Shown: piece by piece, positions 5,842-6,260 of the stretch
How the letters are laid out: each line of letters starts with the position of its first letter
Numbering within the stretch: position 1 is the first letter of the stretch
Assembly: GCA_900544465.1 (NCBI GenBank)
Contig: UQVT01000116.1
Coordinates: 1 to 6,260, forward strand
DNA length: 6,260 nt
Source of the DNA: an uncultured Collinsella sp.
GTDB taxonomy: Bacteria; Actinomycetota; Coriobacteriia; Coriobacteriales; Coriobacteriaceae
Reading direction: 5' to 3'
Made by a program: the position numbers and the translations under genes
Notes under the pieces: generated by a model
Database searches by the model: none
What the model saw: the letters and a program-made list of their open reading frames with translations, nothing else
What the model was told of the DNA's origin: nothing

Positions 5842-6260
5842 ATGGCTGGAAGACGCGAAAAACTGCGCCGCGTTGGGATCATCCCCGAATATCGCGGCTT
5901 TACCCCCGATGGCCTTGCCAGCGGAGACGCTATCGATATGACGGTCGATGAGCTCGAAGTACTGCGCCTGTGCGATCTGGAGGGCCTCAATCAGGAGGCC
6001 GTCGCCCTGCACATGGGCATCGCCCGCGCCACGGTGGCGGCAATCAGCAGCCGCGCGCATCGCAAGGTGGCAAACGCGTTGGTCAATGGACGAGCGATTG
6101 TCATCGAGGGCGGTAATATCGCATACTCCCCCATCACCACGACGACGGCCGCATGGCCAGCAAAGGAGGTCGGCACCATGAGGGTGGCAACGACGTACGA
6201 CAACGGCAACATCTTTATGCACTTTGGCCGCAGCGAGCAGTTCAAGATCTACGACATCCA
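5842..6260 (+). CDS. DUF134 (UPF0251) DNA-binding protein fused to a NifX/NifB-type domain (partial, cut by window edge)
   Basis: Predicted transcriptional regulator, open to the right edge (139 full codons). Residues 1-95 match DUF134: RREKLRRVGIIPEYRGFTP at the start, MTVDELEVLRLCDLEGLNQE (33-52), then a sigma-70 region 4-like helix-turn-helix (EAVALHMGIARATVAAISSR, 52-71), and KVANALVNGRAIVIEGGN (75-92). A Thr-rich linker (about 96-112) leads without a stop into MRVATTYDNGNIFMHFGRSE (113-132), followed by QFKIYDI. This is the start of a Nitro_FeMo-Co (NifX/NifB C-terminal type) domain, with its characteristic HFGRS motif. That domain type binds iron-sulfur or iron-molybdenum clusters in nitrogenase maturation, but relatives occur in organisms without nitrogenase, so no nitrogenase is implied. 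ATG 5842 follows GGAG (5833-5836) by 5 bases. A metal- or redox-sensing regulator is an inference. The 3' end and full length cannot be seen. Confidence 0.92.
   Translation, partial: MAGRREKLRRVGIIPEYRGFTPDGLASGDAIDMTVDELEVLRLCDLEGLNQEAVALHMGIARATVAAISSRAHRKVANALVNGRAIVIEGGNIAYSPITTTTAAWPAKEVGTMRVATTYDNGNIFMHFGRSEQFKIYDI
6162..6180 (+). promoter_or_regulatory. Strong internal ribosome binding site at the DUF134/NifX boundary
   Basis: AAAGGAGGT (6162-6170), a nearly full complement to the 16S rRNA 3' end, lies 7 bases before an in-frame ATG (6178-6180). That ATG is residue 113 of the fusion and is exactly where the NifX-type domain begins. It is the strongest ribosome binding site in the window. 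It may let the NifX-type domain also be made on its own, or it may be a relic of two separate genes joined by loss of a stop. Confidence 0.55.

Noticed and set aside
5676..5990. N-terminal extension of thyA by about 105 residues
   Set aside because: The frame is open, but the added sequence is Ser/Arg-rich and without homology. It would overlap the divergent DUF134 gene, and AGGAGGG sits exactly before ATG 5675.

Overview
This window reads as chromosomal DNA from a GC-rich, gut-type bacterium. The best guess is the Coriobacteriia (Collinsella and relatives). That is an inference from three things: the overall protein style, clostridia/coriobacteria-type ThyA and DHFR variants, and good GGAGG-type ribosome binding sites. 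No rRNA or other taxonomic marker is present to prove it. The window holds mainly housekeeping genes and one regulatory gene cut by the right edge. There is no tRNA, rRNA, CRISPR array, insertion sequence or phage gene. No gene-free stretch exceeds about 170 bases outside the pseudogene area.

Layout, left to right. Positions 1-1331 (minus): N-terminal 443 residues of FtsH, cut by the left edge just before its zinc-protease motif. Positions 1424-1671 (plus): a decayed cob(I)alamin adenosyltransferase gene (cobO/btuR family); both ends survive but the middle is deleted and the reading frame is broken. Positions 1709-1777: a long imperfect inverted repeat between converging genes. Positions 1801-3150 (minus): a MATE-family multidrug/cation antiporter. 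Positions 3275-4189 (minus): a SpoU/TrmH-family RNA 2'-O-methyltransferase. Positions 4299-4817 (minus) and 4827-5675 (minus): folA (DHFR) and thyA (thymidylate synthase) in a tight operon, thyA first, with a hairpin downstream of folA. Positions 5842-6260 (plus, cut by the right edge): a DUF134 (UPF0251) helix-turn-helix protein that continues in frame into a NifX/NifB-type (Nitro_FeMo-Co) domain.

How the parts work together. thyA-folA is a classic metabolic pair: ThyA turns methylene-tetrahydrofolate into dihydrofolate while making dTMP, and DHFR regenerates tetrahydrofolate. The DUF134 gene diverges from it across a 166-base intergenic region. That region holds two near-identical palindromes centred on CATATG, 53 bp apart. 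One lies upstream of the predicted DUF134 promoter and one overlaps its start point, so an autoregulated switch is the most attractive hypothesis. The DUF134-NifX fusion, with a strong internal ribosome binding site exactly at the domain boundary, is the most unusual gene here. The cobO remnant records loss of a corrinoid function, or a deletion specific to this strain or assembly.
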